NCBI GenBank assembly: GCA_002317355.1
Contig: DCJC01000022.1
Span: forward strand, 1 to 41,925
Direction: 5' to 3'
Length of the DNA: 41,925 bases
Origin: Prevotellaceae bacterium UBA1710
GTDB taxonomy: Bacteria > Bacteroidota > Bacteroidia > Bacteroidales > Bacteroidaceae
Shown: positions 24,855-32,501 of the stretch, one piece after another
How positions within the stretch are numbered: position 1 is the first letter of the stretch
How the letters are laid out: each line of letters opens with the position of its first letter
Made by a program: the position numbers and the translations under genes
Notes under the pieces: generated by a model
The model's input: only the letters and a program-made list of their open reading frames with translations
The model's database searches: none
Told to the model about the DNA's origin: nothing

Positions 24855-25408
24855 TCAATCTCAAGTTTTCCGTTTATTTTTCTTATCTTAATCTTCTCAA
24901 ACATATTGAGAGCCTTTACTACATCATCAAGAGCATCGGATGTGTCGTATCTGAAATGAAGCCGCACATCTTTCAGTTCCTTGTTATTAAACTCAATAGG
25001 GATGCTATAGTTGTTGCTTATGCTCATCATTATATCTGACAGACTTGAATCATCGAATGCAACCTCACCCTTCTGAACGGTAACAGTATCAGAAGGAAGG
25101 ATGATAAGATCATTATTAATAGAGGTAATATGTTCACTTTGCGAAGTAGATGTATGTTCATCCTTAGCTTCGAATAATTGCGCTATGACATCACTATTTA
25201 CAGCAGCAAGGGTAATTCCACCCAAGGTAAGGATAATAGCTATAGAAGCAGCAATCCTACGCATTGTATGGAAGACAACACGCTTGTTATGCTTCTCTTT
25301 TATCATGGCAAGTTCCTGCTCGATATCAGGAATACCGATATCCTTATCAGACTTAATGGATGTAAAAGCTTCCATCAGTTCTAACTCAATATTATCTTTC
25401 TTGTTCAT
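24851..25408 (-). CDS. FecR-type anti-sigma factor with DUF4974-like C-terminus
   Basis: The 185-residue protein has a cytoplasmic N-terminal part (1-50), one membrane helix (about 52-70, IAASIAIILTLGGITLAAV) and a periplasmic part. The C-terminal 75 residues (VQKGEVAFDDSSLSDIMMSISNNYSIPIEFNN ... KINGKLEIE) resemble DUF4974, which in FecR proteins meets the STN domain of the outer membrane partner. The usual FecR domain between helix and DUF4974 is almost absent, so this is a reduced form; FecR proteins are typically well over 300 residues. It follows the sigma gene by 4 bp and overlaps the barrel gene by 4 bp. Confidence 0.8.
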   Translation of the reverse strand: MNKKDNIELELMEAFTSIKSDKDIGIPDIEQELAMIKEKHNKRVVFHTMRRIAASIAIILTLGGITLAAVNSDVIAQLFEAKDEHTSTSQSEHITSINNDLIILPSDTVTVQKGEVAFDDSSLSDIMMSISNNYSIPIEFNNKELKDVRLHFRYDTSDALDDVVKALNMFEKIKIRKINGKLEIE

Positions 25409-25412
25409 TTGC

Positions 25413-25904
25413 CTAAAGATTTTTGTTAGGGTTAAATCGCTCTCTCAGTTTGCGCAATGCCTGAGATATATGCTTATTAACCGCTTGTACACTAATACCA
25501 AGCTCGGATGCAACATCCTTATACTTACGTTTCTCATCATAGCACATAGAGAGCACCCTACGCGTTTGAGGAGTGAGTTCGGTATCTATATAGGTGAGTA
25601 TATCTTTCATGCGATCATCATGCTCTGCATCGTGCATAGGAACGCTGTTTTCGCGTAGCATCTGCTTTCGGGCTTCATCCTCCACCTTACGGTGACGAAG
25701 TAAATCCAGAGAACGGCTATGCACCATAGAGCAGAGATACGCTTCGGTTATATTCTCCCTAAGTTCGTATTTATCCAGCAAGTCAGCGAATACACCACTC
25801 ACAATATCCCTACTATCTTCCTGATTATGCAGTAGAGAATAAGCGAGTCGGTATAATCGTGCGTATGAGTTTCTGAAGAGCTTATCAAATTTCTCTTCCG
25901 CCAT
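25413..25904 (-). CDS. ECF sigma-70 factor (FecI-like)
   Basis: The preferred start is the ATG at 25904 (MAEEKFDKLFRNSYARLYRL); an in-frame ATG at 25934 would add ten residues. Region 2 is seen in ARLYRLAYSLLHNQEDSRDIVSGVFADLLDK, and region 4 in LTPQTRRVLSMCYDEKRKYKDVASELGISVQAVNKHISQALRKLRE with its helix-turn-helix. The gene leads a three-gene operon with an anti-sigma factor and an STN barrel, the layout of cell-surface signalling in Bacteroidota. It probably activates its own operon. The upstream gap shows no primary-sigma promoter I trust. Confidence 0.9.
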   Translation of the reverse strand: MAEEKFDKLFRNSYARLYRLAYSLLHNQEDSRDIVSGVFADLLDKYELRENITEAYLCSMVHSRSLDLLRHRKVEDEARKQMLRENSVPMHDAEHDDRMKDILTYIDTELTPQTRRVLSMCYDEKRKYKDVASELGISVQAVNKHISQALRKLRERFNPNKNL

Positions 25905-25934
25905 CTGCTTTCTATTTGCGAATAGTGATACCAT

Positions 25935-26211
25935 TATTTTTTTCTTGCTATATACTTATAACGATTGAAATTCGAAATCAATTACCCCTTATAGGAATTT
26001 TTTATGGAATCTCTACACTTTTACCCATCAGAAAGTGTAATCATAACTTCTAATTATATATAATATAACGTGAGTTCGACGAATTTCAAATATTTGGTAT
26101 TCAGCAAAATAAAGGGATTGGGATGTGCTGAGATTCATAGCACTTGAGCCACTTGATGCTTCCTGTTCCTTTGCTTCTCCTTCGCTTCTGAAGGCTCGAT
26201 AAAAGGATACG
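25935..26211. other. AT-rich gap upstream of the ECF operon
   Basis: This stretch between the ECF operon and a short orphan frame is AT-rich up to about 26110. I see no RNA gene, no convincing promoter and no palindromic element in it. From about 26120 the composition becomes more gene-like, which may be the worn 5' part of the broken gene at 26203-26397. Confidence 0.4.
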
Positions 26212-26397
26212 GTGATAGATACTCCATCTGCCCAGATTGTGCGCTCAGAGGCTCTGAAAACGGGTGCCTATGCCTTTGTTCACTTGCGCAAGGTTAAAGG
26301 TATCGACAAGGATGCCTTGAACGGAGGTCTTGATACTAAGGGTGGCTATCGTGCTTCGAGTCAGAGGCTGATAGTTGTTAACCATCAGGATTCATAA
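26203..26397 (+). pseudogene. Short open frame, probable 3' remnant of an unidentified gene
   Basis: A frame of about 64 codons (KDTVIDTPSAQIVRSEALKTG ... GYRASSQRLIVVNHQDS) runs from just after a TAA at 26200 to a TAA at 26395. Its codon use looks like that of real genes and a strong terminator follows 4 bp later. The only start is GTG at 26212. I do not recognise the protein. No signal peptide or membrane helix is present. It may be the C-terminal remainder of a deleted gene or a real 61-residue protein. Confidence 0.4.
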
Positions 26398-26401
26398 TAA
26401 C

Positions 26402-26436
26402 AATAGCCCCCACGATTGTGAGGGCTATTTTTTTCG
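26402..26436 (+). terminator. Rho-independent terminator, copy 1 of a duplicated block
   Basis: AATAGCCC (26402-26409) pairs with GGGCTATT (26422-26429), with an inner CAC/GTG, followed by a T run. The block 26401-26545 is repeated at 27841-27995 with long identical stretches. Confidence 0.8.
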
Positions 26437-26736
26437 CCCTACCCTCTCTTCTTCCTCCTTATTACTTATCTTCTCTTTAGTTTAATTGAAGAAAAAAGAA
26501 AAATAATAAGAAGAAATGGGATGGATTTGTGGATAATGTAGATTATGTACTCATTATCAGCAAGATGCATTGCTGACAATAATATGTAAGAAAAAATAAT
26601 AACCTATGGATTTTCCTCAGGATGAATCATTGTAATGGATAAATATCAGTTTATTTTTAAGTTTTCCCACACTTTAATGTAGTTTTTCCACAGTACTTGC
26701 GTTTCTATATGTAGAACGTTAATTAAAAAACGAGTA

Positions 26737-27225
26737 ATGACAGAACAGGAAAGTAAATTCACGGAGTTGGTTCGTGAGTATAAGAATACGATTTATACCG
26801 TCTGCATGATGTTTGCTGACAAGCCTGAGGATACCGATGACCTGGTGCAAGAGGCATTGATAAATCTGTGGCGAGGATTTCAGAAGGCAGATGATGTATG
26901 CAAATCATGGGTGTGGCGCGTCTCAATGAACTCGTGCATCACTATTGACCGCAAGAGGAAGAAACGCTCGTCAGAGTGCCCTCTAACGGCTGATATGGAG
27001 AGCGTGATGAACAATTGTGATGAAAGCGATAGGAACAACAACATCAAACTGCTCTATGACCGCATTCATCAGCTTAATGCCTTTGACCGTGCCATAGTGA
27101 TGCTCTGGCTTGAAGGTATGCCGTATGAAGAGATTGGGGATATTGTAGGTATCACTACCAAGAATGTCTCTGTGAGATTAATAAGAATTAATGAACAACT
27201 AAAAAAGATGAACAATGGAAAATAA
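26737..27225 (+). CDS. ECF sigma-70 factor
   Basis: The 162-residue protein shows region 2 (FTELVREYKNTIYTVCMMFADKPEDTDDLVQEALINLWRGF, then CKSWVWRVSMNSCITIDRKRKK) and region 4 (LNAFDRAIVMLWLEGMPYEEIGDIVGITTKNVSVRLIRINEQLKK). It resembles ECF factors paired with small membrane proteins rather than with FecR. The next gene overlaps its stop by 11 bp, so the two are coupled and the partner may control its activity. The upstream gap carries DnaA-box-like sites but no clear promoter. Confidence 0.9.
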   Translation: MTEQESKFTELVREYKNTIYTVCMMFADKPEDTDDLVQEALINLWRGFQKADDVCKSWVWRVSMNSCITIDRKRKKRSSECPLTADMESVMNNCDESDRNNNIKLLYDRIHQLNAFDRAIVMLWLEGMPYEEIGDIVGITTKNVSVRLIRINEQLKKMNNGK

Positions 27226-27835
27226 TAGTAATATCAGTATTGAACTTGAGGAGATGCGCCTTCAGATGGCTGCTCTTCAGAAGCAACTAGACGAACGACT
27301 GAAGCTCGATGAACAGCAGCTTCAGAAGAACACAATGAAAAAGATTAATGCAATCAACAGATATGGATATTATGAGTTGGGTGGTCTTATTGTAGGTATC
27401 GCATGTTTATCAATAGTACAATATAGATTCCATATATCATTTGAGTTTATTGCTTGCACCCTACCTATTTTGGTGTTATCTTCATTATTCGATTACTGGT
27501 TAGCAAATAGGATAAATAATATTGATTTATCAAAGAAGAGTGCAAAGGAACTTACCAGTAAGCTTATCAGTATGAAAAAGATGTATCATAAAAGTTTTTT
27601 ATTAGGAATATTTTTAGGTTTCTTAATAATGCTTTGGATGCTACATGATATTTATGTATATAATTTATCTCATTTCATGTTCGCCGAAGGTTTCCCTACT
27701 TGCCTTTTCATCTGTGCCAATGCCACCGTTATGATTTCTGTTCTTACTATAGGAATGATATTCTGCACGAAGATGTATAAGAAGCAACAGCGCAACATCT
27801 CTGAACTCATTGAGATGATAAAGGATAAGGATTAG
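27215..27835 (+). CDS. Membrane protein partner of an ECF sigma factor (possible anti-sigma)
   Basis: The 206-residue protein starts with a charged, coiled-coil-like segment (about 8-45; IELEEMRLQMAALQKQLDERLKLDEQQLQ). It then has about four membrane helices (near 53-70, 76-95, 127-146, 160-186) and a basic C-terminal tail. The 11-bp overlap with the sigma gene and the cytoplasmic coiled segment suggest it binds and holds the sigma factor. I know no named family for it with certainty. A terminator identical to that at 26402 follows directly. Confidence 0.7.
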   Translation: MENNSNISIELEEMRLQMAALQKQLDERLKLDEQQLQKNTMKKINAINRYGYYELGGLIVGIACLSIVQYRFHISFEFIACTLPILVLSSLFDYWLANRINNIDLSKKSAKELTSKLISMKKMYHKSFLLGIFLGFLIMLWMLHDIYVYNLSHFMFAEGFPTCLFICANATVMISVLTIGMIFCTKMYKKQQRNISELIEMIKDKD

Positions 27836-27841
27836 CATAGC

Positions 27842-27876
27842 AATAGCCCCCACGATTGTGAGGGCTATTTTTTTCG
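27842..27876 (+). terminator. Rho-independent terminator, copy 2 of the duplicated block
   Basis: The first 40 nt are identical to those at 26401-26440: AATAGCCC pairs with GGGCTATT and a T run follows. It ends the ECF sigma / membrane protein operon. Confidence 0.85.
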
Positions 27877-27959
27877 CCCTATCCCATTTCTTCCTCCTTA
27901 TTACTTATCTTCTCTTTAGTTTAATTGAAAAATTAATTGAAGAAAAAAAGAAAATATAA

Positions 27960-28240
27960 GAAGAAAGAGGTGTGGATATGTGGATAATGTAGATTATACA
28001 CTCATAGTCAGTAAGATGTAAAAATAATAAGTGTTAGGATAACACGTGTAAAGCGATTTAATAACCTGTGGATTATCCACTATGTGCCTTCTGGATATAT
28101 TAGGGGTGTGTATAAGTGGTAAGTTATTAGTTTTCTGTCAACGGTATTTCCACTTTATATACACTATATATCAACAGGTAATAAACACGTTTTCCTATTA
28201 CTTTTCCATACACTTTATCCCCAATGTGTGGATAACTTAA
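27960..28240. other. AT-rich region with clustered DnaA-box-like sites
   Basis: Perfect TTATCCACA sites (either strand) lie at 27979-27987 and 28227-28235. One-mismatch sites lie at 27971-27979, 28077-28085 and 28083-28091, the last two overlapping as a palindrome. A GTGTTAGGATAACAC palindrome lies near 28031. The stretch is AT-rich and holds no gene. It could be an origin-like or DnaA-regulated region, or chance in AT-rich DNA. Confidence 0.4.
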
Positions 28241-28271
28241 GGAAATATTCGTTTTTCTCGCTTATTCTTTG

Positions 28272-28279
28272 TATTTTTG
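28272..28279 (+). promoter_or_regulatory. Likely -7 box for the GH43 gene
   Basis: TATTTTTG matches TAnnTTTG and lies 50 nt before the ATG. The -33 region at about 28251 reads GTTTTTC, a weak match. Confidence 0.45.
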
Positions 28280-28328
28280 CAAGCGATATATTTCATGCAT
28301 CACTAAATAATAAAACTCCATAAACAAT

Positions 28329-30425
28329 ATGATAAAGAAACTATTCTCCCTTTCCATATCATTATTCTCAGCTCTGTGGATAAATGCTCAGGCTCCTACC
28401 AGTTGGACAGCTGATAATGGTAATGGTACTTTCACTAATCCCCTACTCTATGATGAGTTCTCTGATCCGGATATCATCCGTGTGGGTGATGACTATTACC
28501 TTGCTGGTACTACTATGCATTCGGTTCCTGGATTGGTGATTCTCCATTCAAAGGATCTTGTCAACTGGGAGAATATATCATATTGCTTTGATCGTTTCGA
28601 CTTCAAGGATGATGCCTTCTCGCTAAAGAATGGTAAGGAGGTGTATGGTCAGGGTATTTGGGCACCTTGCATCAGATACGCCAATGGGCAGTTCTATCTC
28701 TACTCTAACATAAACGGTAAGGGATTGCAATGCTATACCTCTAAGGATATCCACGGACCTTGGGTGCATCATAACATGCAGGGTAAGATATACGACCTTA
28801 GTGTGCTCTTTGATGATGATGGTAAGATATATGCTATTCATGGTTATGGAGAAGTGCATTGCACCGAACTGAAGCCTGATATGAGCGGCCCTATCGAGAG
28901 TACTGACAAGGTTATCATCCCTGAAGGTTCGGCTGTAGGTGAAGGACATCACATGTATAAGATGAATGGTATGTATTACCTTATCTCTACCGACTATAAG
29001 CCTAATGGTCGTACTATCTGCTCTCGATCAAAGAGTATCTGGGGACCTTATGAGCAATGTGTGATAACAGCAGATGAGACTTTCGGTTATCATGCTGTAG
29101 GACTCACGGATTGGAAGGGAAGGATTGTTCCAGATGGTAGTAAGTTTAAGATTGGAGCAGAAGATAAGGATGCAACTGCTTGTACAAATATCCATCAGGG
29201 AGGTATCGTGCAGACTCAGAAAGGTGATTGGTATGCTCTGCTTATGATGGATTTCCACTCTGTGGGCAGAACAGTAACTCTTGCACCTATCACTTGGAAG
29301 GATGGATGGCCAATGATCGGACTTGAGGGAAATCTCGGTCGTGCGCCTCGCACTTGGTTGAAGCCTGATATTCCAGGTACTGAGAACATAAAGCCTTATG
29401 CTGCCTATCAGCGCAACGAGAACTTCAACGGTAAGACTCTCGGAAGGGTTTGGCAATGGAATCATAACCCTGATGATAAAAAGTGGAGCATAAAGGGAGG
29501 TAAGTTTCAGTTGAAGGCTTTGCCTGCCGATCAGTTGATGTGGGCAAGAAACAGCCTCACACAGCGCGTTGTAGGCCCTCGCAGCATCTATACGGTAGAG
29601 TTATCCACAAGCAAGATGAAAGACGGTGACGTGGCTGGTATAGGCAATATTAACGTGCCTTGTTCATGGCTCGGTGTTGTGAAGGAAGGAACAAAGATAA
29701 AATTGCGTTGCTTTGAGCAGTTGAGTAATGATACCATCGACTATGATGCATTGAATATCATGGGTGGTAATGGTAAGATGAATAAGCTGTATCTGAGAAT
29801 GGTAGGTGACTGGGACAATAACATCATGCACTATGCTGTTTCGGGTGACGGTGTAAACTTCCAGCAGGTAGGTCATAAGATGAAACTGTCTTATCAGTTG
29901 GTTACTTTCCAGGGTTCTCGTGTTTCTCTCTTTGCTTTCAATAAGAATAAGGTAGAAGGCGGTATCGCAGAGTTTGATAACTTCACTTGTCAGGAACTCG
30001 ATGCTGACCGTTCAAAGAACATTCCTCTTGGTAAGGAAATCCGTATCATCAATCTTGCAACTGGAAAGCCTATGCATGCTCAGCCTCACGGACTGCTATA
30101 TGATACAAGCGAGAAGGATAACTCAATGCAGACAAAGTTCAAGGTTATCGACAAGGGCAACGGAAAGATTATTCTCCAGTGTGCTGATGGCAGATATGTC
30201 TTCACATCAGGTATGGGTTTGCCTGGAGATGTTCGTCTCAATAAGGATGAATCGAAAGCAGAGGTATTCATGTGGCAGGATTATCTCAATAAGGAATTCA
30301 TGCTGATGTCTATGCGCACACATACCTATATAGGAAAATCCCCAACCACTGGTAGCCCTTATTCTATGGATTATAAGGGTGCAGATCCAGCGAGAAGAAA
30401 CGGAGCAGTGTTTAGGTGGGAGTAA
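28329..30425 (+). CDS. Secreted GH43 beta-xylosidase / alpha-L-arabinofuranosidase-type enzyme
   Basis: The 698-residue protein has a signal peptide (1-20, ending WINAQ) and a five-bladed GH43 domain at about 35-340. The likely base is D46 in FSDPDII, the pKa-setting residue D156 in YDLSVLFDDDG and the acid E205 in VGEGHHMYK. A beta-sandwich C-terminal domain (about 360-560; NFNGKTLGRVWQWNHNP, KGGKFQLKALPAD) is the type found in exo-acting xylosidases/arabinofuranosidases. The last 135 residues (IRIINLATGKPMHAQ ... DGRYVFTSG) look like a beta-trefoil or fascin-like unit. It would act on side chains or oligosaccharides left by the GH10-CE1 enzyme, though it lies 25 kb away. A palindromic element with a bidirectional terminator follows its stop. 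Confidence 0.92.
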   Translation: MIKKLFSLSISLFSALWINAQAPTSWTADNGNGTFTNPLLYDEFSDPDIIRVGDDYYLAGTTMHSVPGLVILHSKDLVNWENISYCFDRFDFKDDAFSLKNGKEVYGQGIWAPCIRYANGQFYLYSNINGKGLQCYTSKDIHGPWVHHNMQGKIYDLSVLFDDDGKIYAIHGYGEVHCTELKPDMSGPIESTDKVIIPEGSAVGEGHHMYKMNGMYYLISTDYKPNGRTICSRSKSIWGPYEQCVITADETFGYHAVGLTDWKGRIVPDGSKFKIGAEDKDATACTNIHQGGIVQTQKGDWYALLMMDFHSVGRTVTLAPITWKDGWPMIGLEGNLGRAPRTWLKPDIPGTENIKPYAAYQRNENFNGKTLGRVWQWNHNPDDKKWSIKGGKFQLKALPADQLMWARNSLTQRVVGPRSIYTVELSTSKMKDGDVAGIGNINVPCSWLGVVKEGTKIKLRCFEQLSNDTIDYDALNIMGGNGKMNKLYLRMVGDWDNNIMHYAVSGDGVNFQQVGHKMKLSYQLVTFQGSRVSLFAFNKNKVEGGIAEFDNFTCQELDADRSKNIPLGKEIRIINLATGKPMHAQPHGLLYDTSEKDNSMQTKFKVIDKGNGKIILQCADGRYVFTSGMGLPGDVRLNKDESKAEVFMWQDYLNKEFMLMSMRTHTYIGKSPTTGSPYSMDYKGADPARRNGAVFRWE

Positions 30426-30570
30426 GCCCCCCAGCCCCCGAAGGGGGAATTCTTTTGATAGTATTTCTAATAAAAAAATGTCGCTTAGAAGAATCAATAT
30501 GAAATCTTTTAAGCGACATTTATATTTGAAGATTGTATCTAAGCGTTCCCCCTTCGGGGGTTAGGGGGCT
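30425..30570. repeat. Palindromic element with 25-bp inverted ends, supplying gene ends
   Basis: The ends at 30425-30449 and 30546-30570 are inverted copies with two mismatches (shared CCCCCGAAGGGGGAA). The left end overlaps the last base of the GH43 stop codon. The right end contains the stop codon and last two codons of the convergent GT9 gene. Inside is a terminator-like hairpin (30476-30521). Confidence 0.8.
30476..30521. terminator. Bidirectional terminator between GH43 and GT9 genes
   Basis: AAATGTCGCTTA (30476-30487) pairs perfectly with TAAGCGACATTT (30510-30521), with A/T runs on both outer sides. It sits between two convergent genes. Confidence 0.7.
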
Positions 30571-31610
30571 AAAACCTTTTCCACTTTATTAAACACGTTC
30601 TCAGGCGTTATTTCCGTTAGACACTTATAATTGCCATACTGACATGGAATATTGCCGTAGATAGAGCATGGACGGCAGTTAAGGTCAAGTTCTACCACAT
30701 TATCCACACTCTGATTCCAACCGAGGAAACCAGCATAGCGATGAGTAGCACCCCAGATGCTTACTACTGGACACGCAACCAACGATGCAAGGTGCATGTT
30801 ACTTGAATCCATTGAGATCATGACGTTGAGGTGCGACATAAGAATGAGTTCCTGATCCATACCGTGAAGCATGTTTGATGCAGAAATAACCTGTGGATAT
30901 TTATCTTGCCATTCCTTCATCTTTTCTGCTTCCTCACCTTTTCCGTGGAAAAGGAAGATACGGCAGTTAGGATGTGCCTTCATTATCATCTGTATCACCT
31001 GTTCCATCTTCTCAAGTGGGTATATCTTACCCTTGTGAGCAGCGAATGGTGCTATGCCTATCCATTTAGAGAATGTTTTCTTTTCTCCAATCTCATTTGA
31101 AAGAAGACGGAGGTTTCCCCTACCCTCTCCAAATATGCTTCGGAAAGCTGGAGTTATCGGATAGCCGAGTCTTTCAAGCACATCAGCATAGTTTTTGAAA
31201 GATGTTGGCAACTGGTGGAAATCAGTCTTGTCATCATTCACCAAAGCACGCTTCTCCTTACGATGCTTGTCTATATGCTCCACCTTGTAGTTACTCAGCA
31301 TGAAGCGAAGACGAAGATAGTGTGAGCGCAATACGCCATGCATATCAGCCACATGAGTGAAGTGCTTTGCCTGAAGTCTGCGATAGAGAGCATTAAGGCC
31401 TGATATGCCTTTATACTCTTCCTTTAGGTCGGCTCCCATGAAACCTACATTGTCAGCAAGATTCTCGAAGAATGGGCGCGCAAATGGTCGTGACAATACC
31501 GTAATACGAATATTAGGGTATTGCTTCGCCAATGAGCTAACTACTGGTACGAGCATTGCTACATCACCAATAGCAGAGAATCTTATTATGAGAATGTGTG
31601 GAGTTTTCAT
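30561..31610 (-). CDS. Glycosyltransferase family 9 (heptosyltransferase-like)
   Basis: I place the start at the ATG at 31610 (MKTPHILIIRFSAIGDVAMLVPVVSSL), the normal GT9 opening. An ATG at 31622 adds MVRL from a repeat end. The body has GT9 marks: HVADMHGVLRSHYLR, IGIAPFAAHKGKIYPLEKMEQVI, the donor-side ISMDSSNMHLASLVACPVVSIWGATH and a Cys-rich RPCSIYGNIPCQYGNYKCL near the C-terminus. GT9 enzymes add heptose or related sugars to the lipid A core. A DUF4254 gene lies upstream on the same strand, a pairing common in Bacteroidota. The stop codon lies inside a palindromic element. Confidence 0.9.
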   Translation of the reverse strand: MKTPHILIIRFSAIGDVAMLVPVVSSLAKQYPNIRITVLSRPFARPFFENLADNVGFMGADLKEEYKGISGLNALYRRLQAKHFTHVADMHGVLRSHYLRLRFMLSNYKVEHIDKHRKEKRALVNDDKTDFHQLPTSFKNYADVLERLGYPITPAFRSIFGEGRGNLRLLSNEIGEKKTFSKWIGIAPFAAHKGKIYPLEKMEQVIQMIMKAHPNCRIFLFHGKGEEAEKMKEWQDKYPQVISASNMLHGMDQELILMSHLNVMISMDSSNMHLASLVACPVVSIWGATHRYAGFLGWNQSVDNVVELDLNCRPCSIYGNIPCQYGNYKCLTEITPENVFNKVEKVLAP

Positions 31611-31611
31611 A

Positions 31612-31813
31612 AGCCTAACCAAGCCTTTTCTCCCAAGGTCGAAGGGTCTAACGACAAATCTCCCAAAGGGAAGAATGTTTTATAGTATTTCTAAATTTAA
31701 GCCAAACTATATATTCCTTTATCTGAGTCCCTTATGATATAGTTATACTAACTACTCCCCCTAAAGGGGGTAAGTGGGGTGGAGCCTTCCCTTTGGGAAG
31801 GACGGGTTAGGCT
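31612..31813. repeat. Element with AAGCCTAACC inverted ends between GT9 and DUF4254 genes
   Basis: AAGCCTAACC at about 31612-31621 and GGTTAGGCTT at 31804-31813 are inverted ends. Inside are hairpins CCCCCTAAAGGGGG (about 31756-31770) and CTTCCCTTTGGGAAG (about 31787-31801), and a TATAGTATTTCTAA motif shared with the elements near 30453 and 40018. The right end encodes the last residues of the DUF4254 protein, and the left end the optional MVRL of the GT9 protein. Confidence 0.65.
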
Positions 31814-32415
31814 TTTTTTCCGTAAAGCACAGGGTTTGTATCAGCATCGTTGTACATCTTCATCTGGCGATACACCTTCATGTATTTCTTACCAGCAGCG
31901 ATATCAGCAAGAAGCTGATCGATAGCAGAAGAGAGATCAACCTGCTGCTCAAGGAGAATATCAAGCTTACCCTGACATTTTGCTATATGATCAGCAGAAG
32001 CGTCAGTACGTTCTACCTGCTCTTTCATGTGATAGATTTTGAGAGCAAGGATAGAGAGACGGTCAACAGCCCATGCAGGAGACTCTGTATTGATAGTTGC
32101 ATCATCAGCCACCTTTACATCCTTGTAATGTTCGCGGAAGTATGTGTCGATGTTCTCAACCATATCAGTACGATCCTGATTTGACTTATCGATTCTGCGC
32201 TTCAGAACAAGTGCTGCCGCTGGATCAATGTTCGGGTCACGGATAATATCCTCAAAATGCCATTGTACGGTATCAATCCAGCATTTATGATAGAGAATAT
32301 TATTGATTGTATCCTCTGGGAATGGGTTCTTTATAGGTGTGTCAACATTATCGGTGATGTGATAATCAGCGATTGCGCGACGGAAAATTTCATTGCTTGT
32401 TGATGTAAATGACAT
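31807..32415 (-). CDS. DUF4254 domain protein
   Basis: The 202-residue soluble, helical protein matches the DUF4254 pattern: conserved NNILYHKCWIDTVQWHFEDIIRDPNIDP, KRRIDKSNQDRTDMVENID, and TESPAWAVDRLSILALKIYHM. The biochemical role is unknown. The gene is usually found next to GT9 glycosyltransferases of the LPS core, as here, so a part in lipopolysaccharide assembly is a fair inference. Its own promoter lies at 32462-32493. The last codons (KKA and stop) come from the end of a palindromic element. Confidence 0.85.
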   Translation of the reverse strand: MSFTSTSNEIFRRAIADYHITDNVDTPIKNPFPEDTINNILYHKCWIDTVQWHFEDIIRDPNIDPAAALVLKRRIDKSNQDRTDMVENIDTYFREHYKDVKVADDATINTESPAWAVDRLSILALKIYHMKEQVERTDASADHIAKCQGKLDILLEQQVDLSSAIDQLLADIAAGKKYMKVYRQMKMYNDADTNPVLYGKKA

Positions 32416-32461
32416 ATTTCTTAGATACCAAAAATTGACATAGATTAATTATTTTCAACTG

Positions 32462-32493
32462 CAAAAATAGTTAATAATTTTGAAAATTGCAAA
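32462..32493 (-). promoter_or_regulatory. Bacteroidota-type promoter for the DUF4254-GT9 pair
   Basis: On the minus strand TTTG (32493-32490), a 20-nt spacer and TATTTTTG (32469-32462) match the consensus. It sits just past the stop codon of the YitT-RdgB gene and about 47 nt before the DUF4254 ATG. Confidence 0.65.
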
Positions 32494-32501
32494 TTTTTCA
32501 A

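Noticed and set aside
25108..25658. 185-codon plus-strand frame across the anti-sigma and sigma genes
   Set aside because: Antisense to two well-recognised genes; no start or family support.
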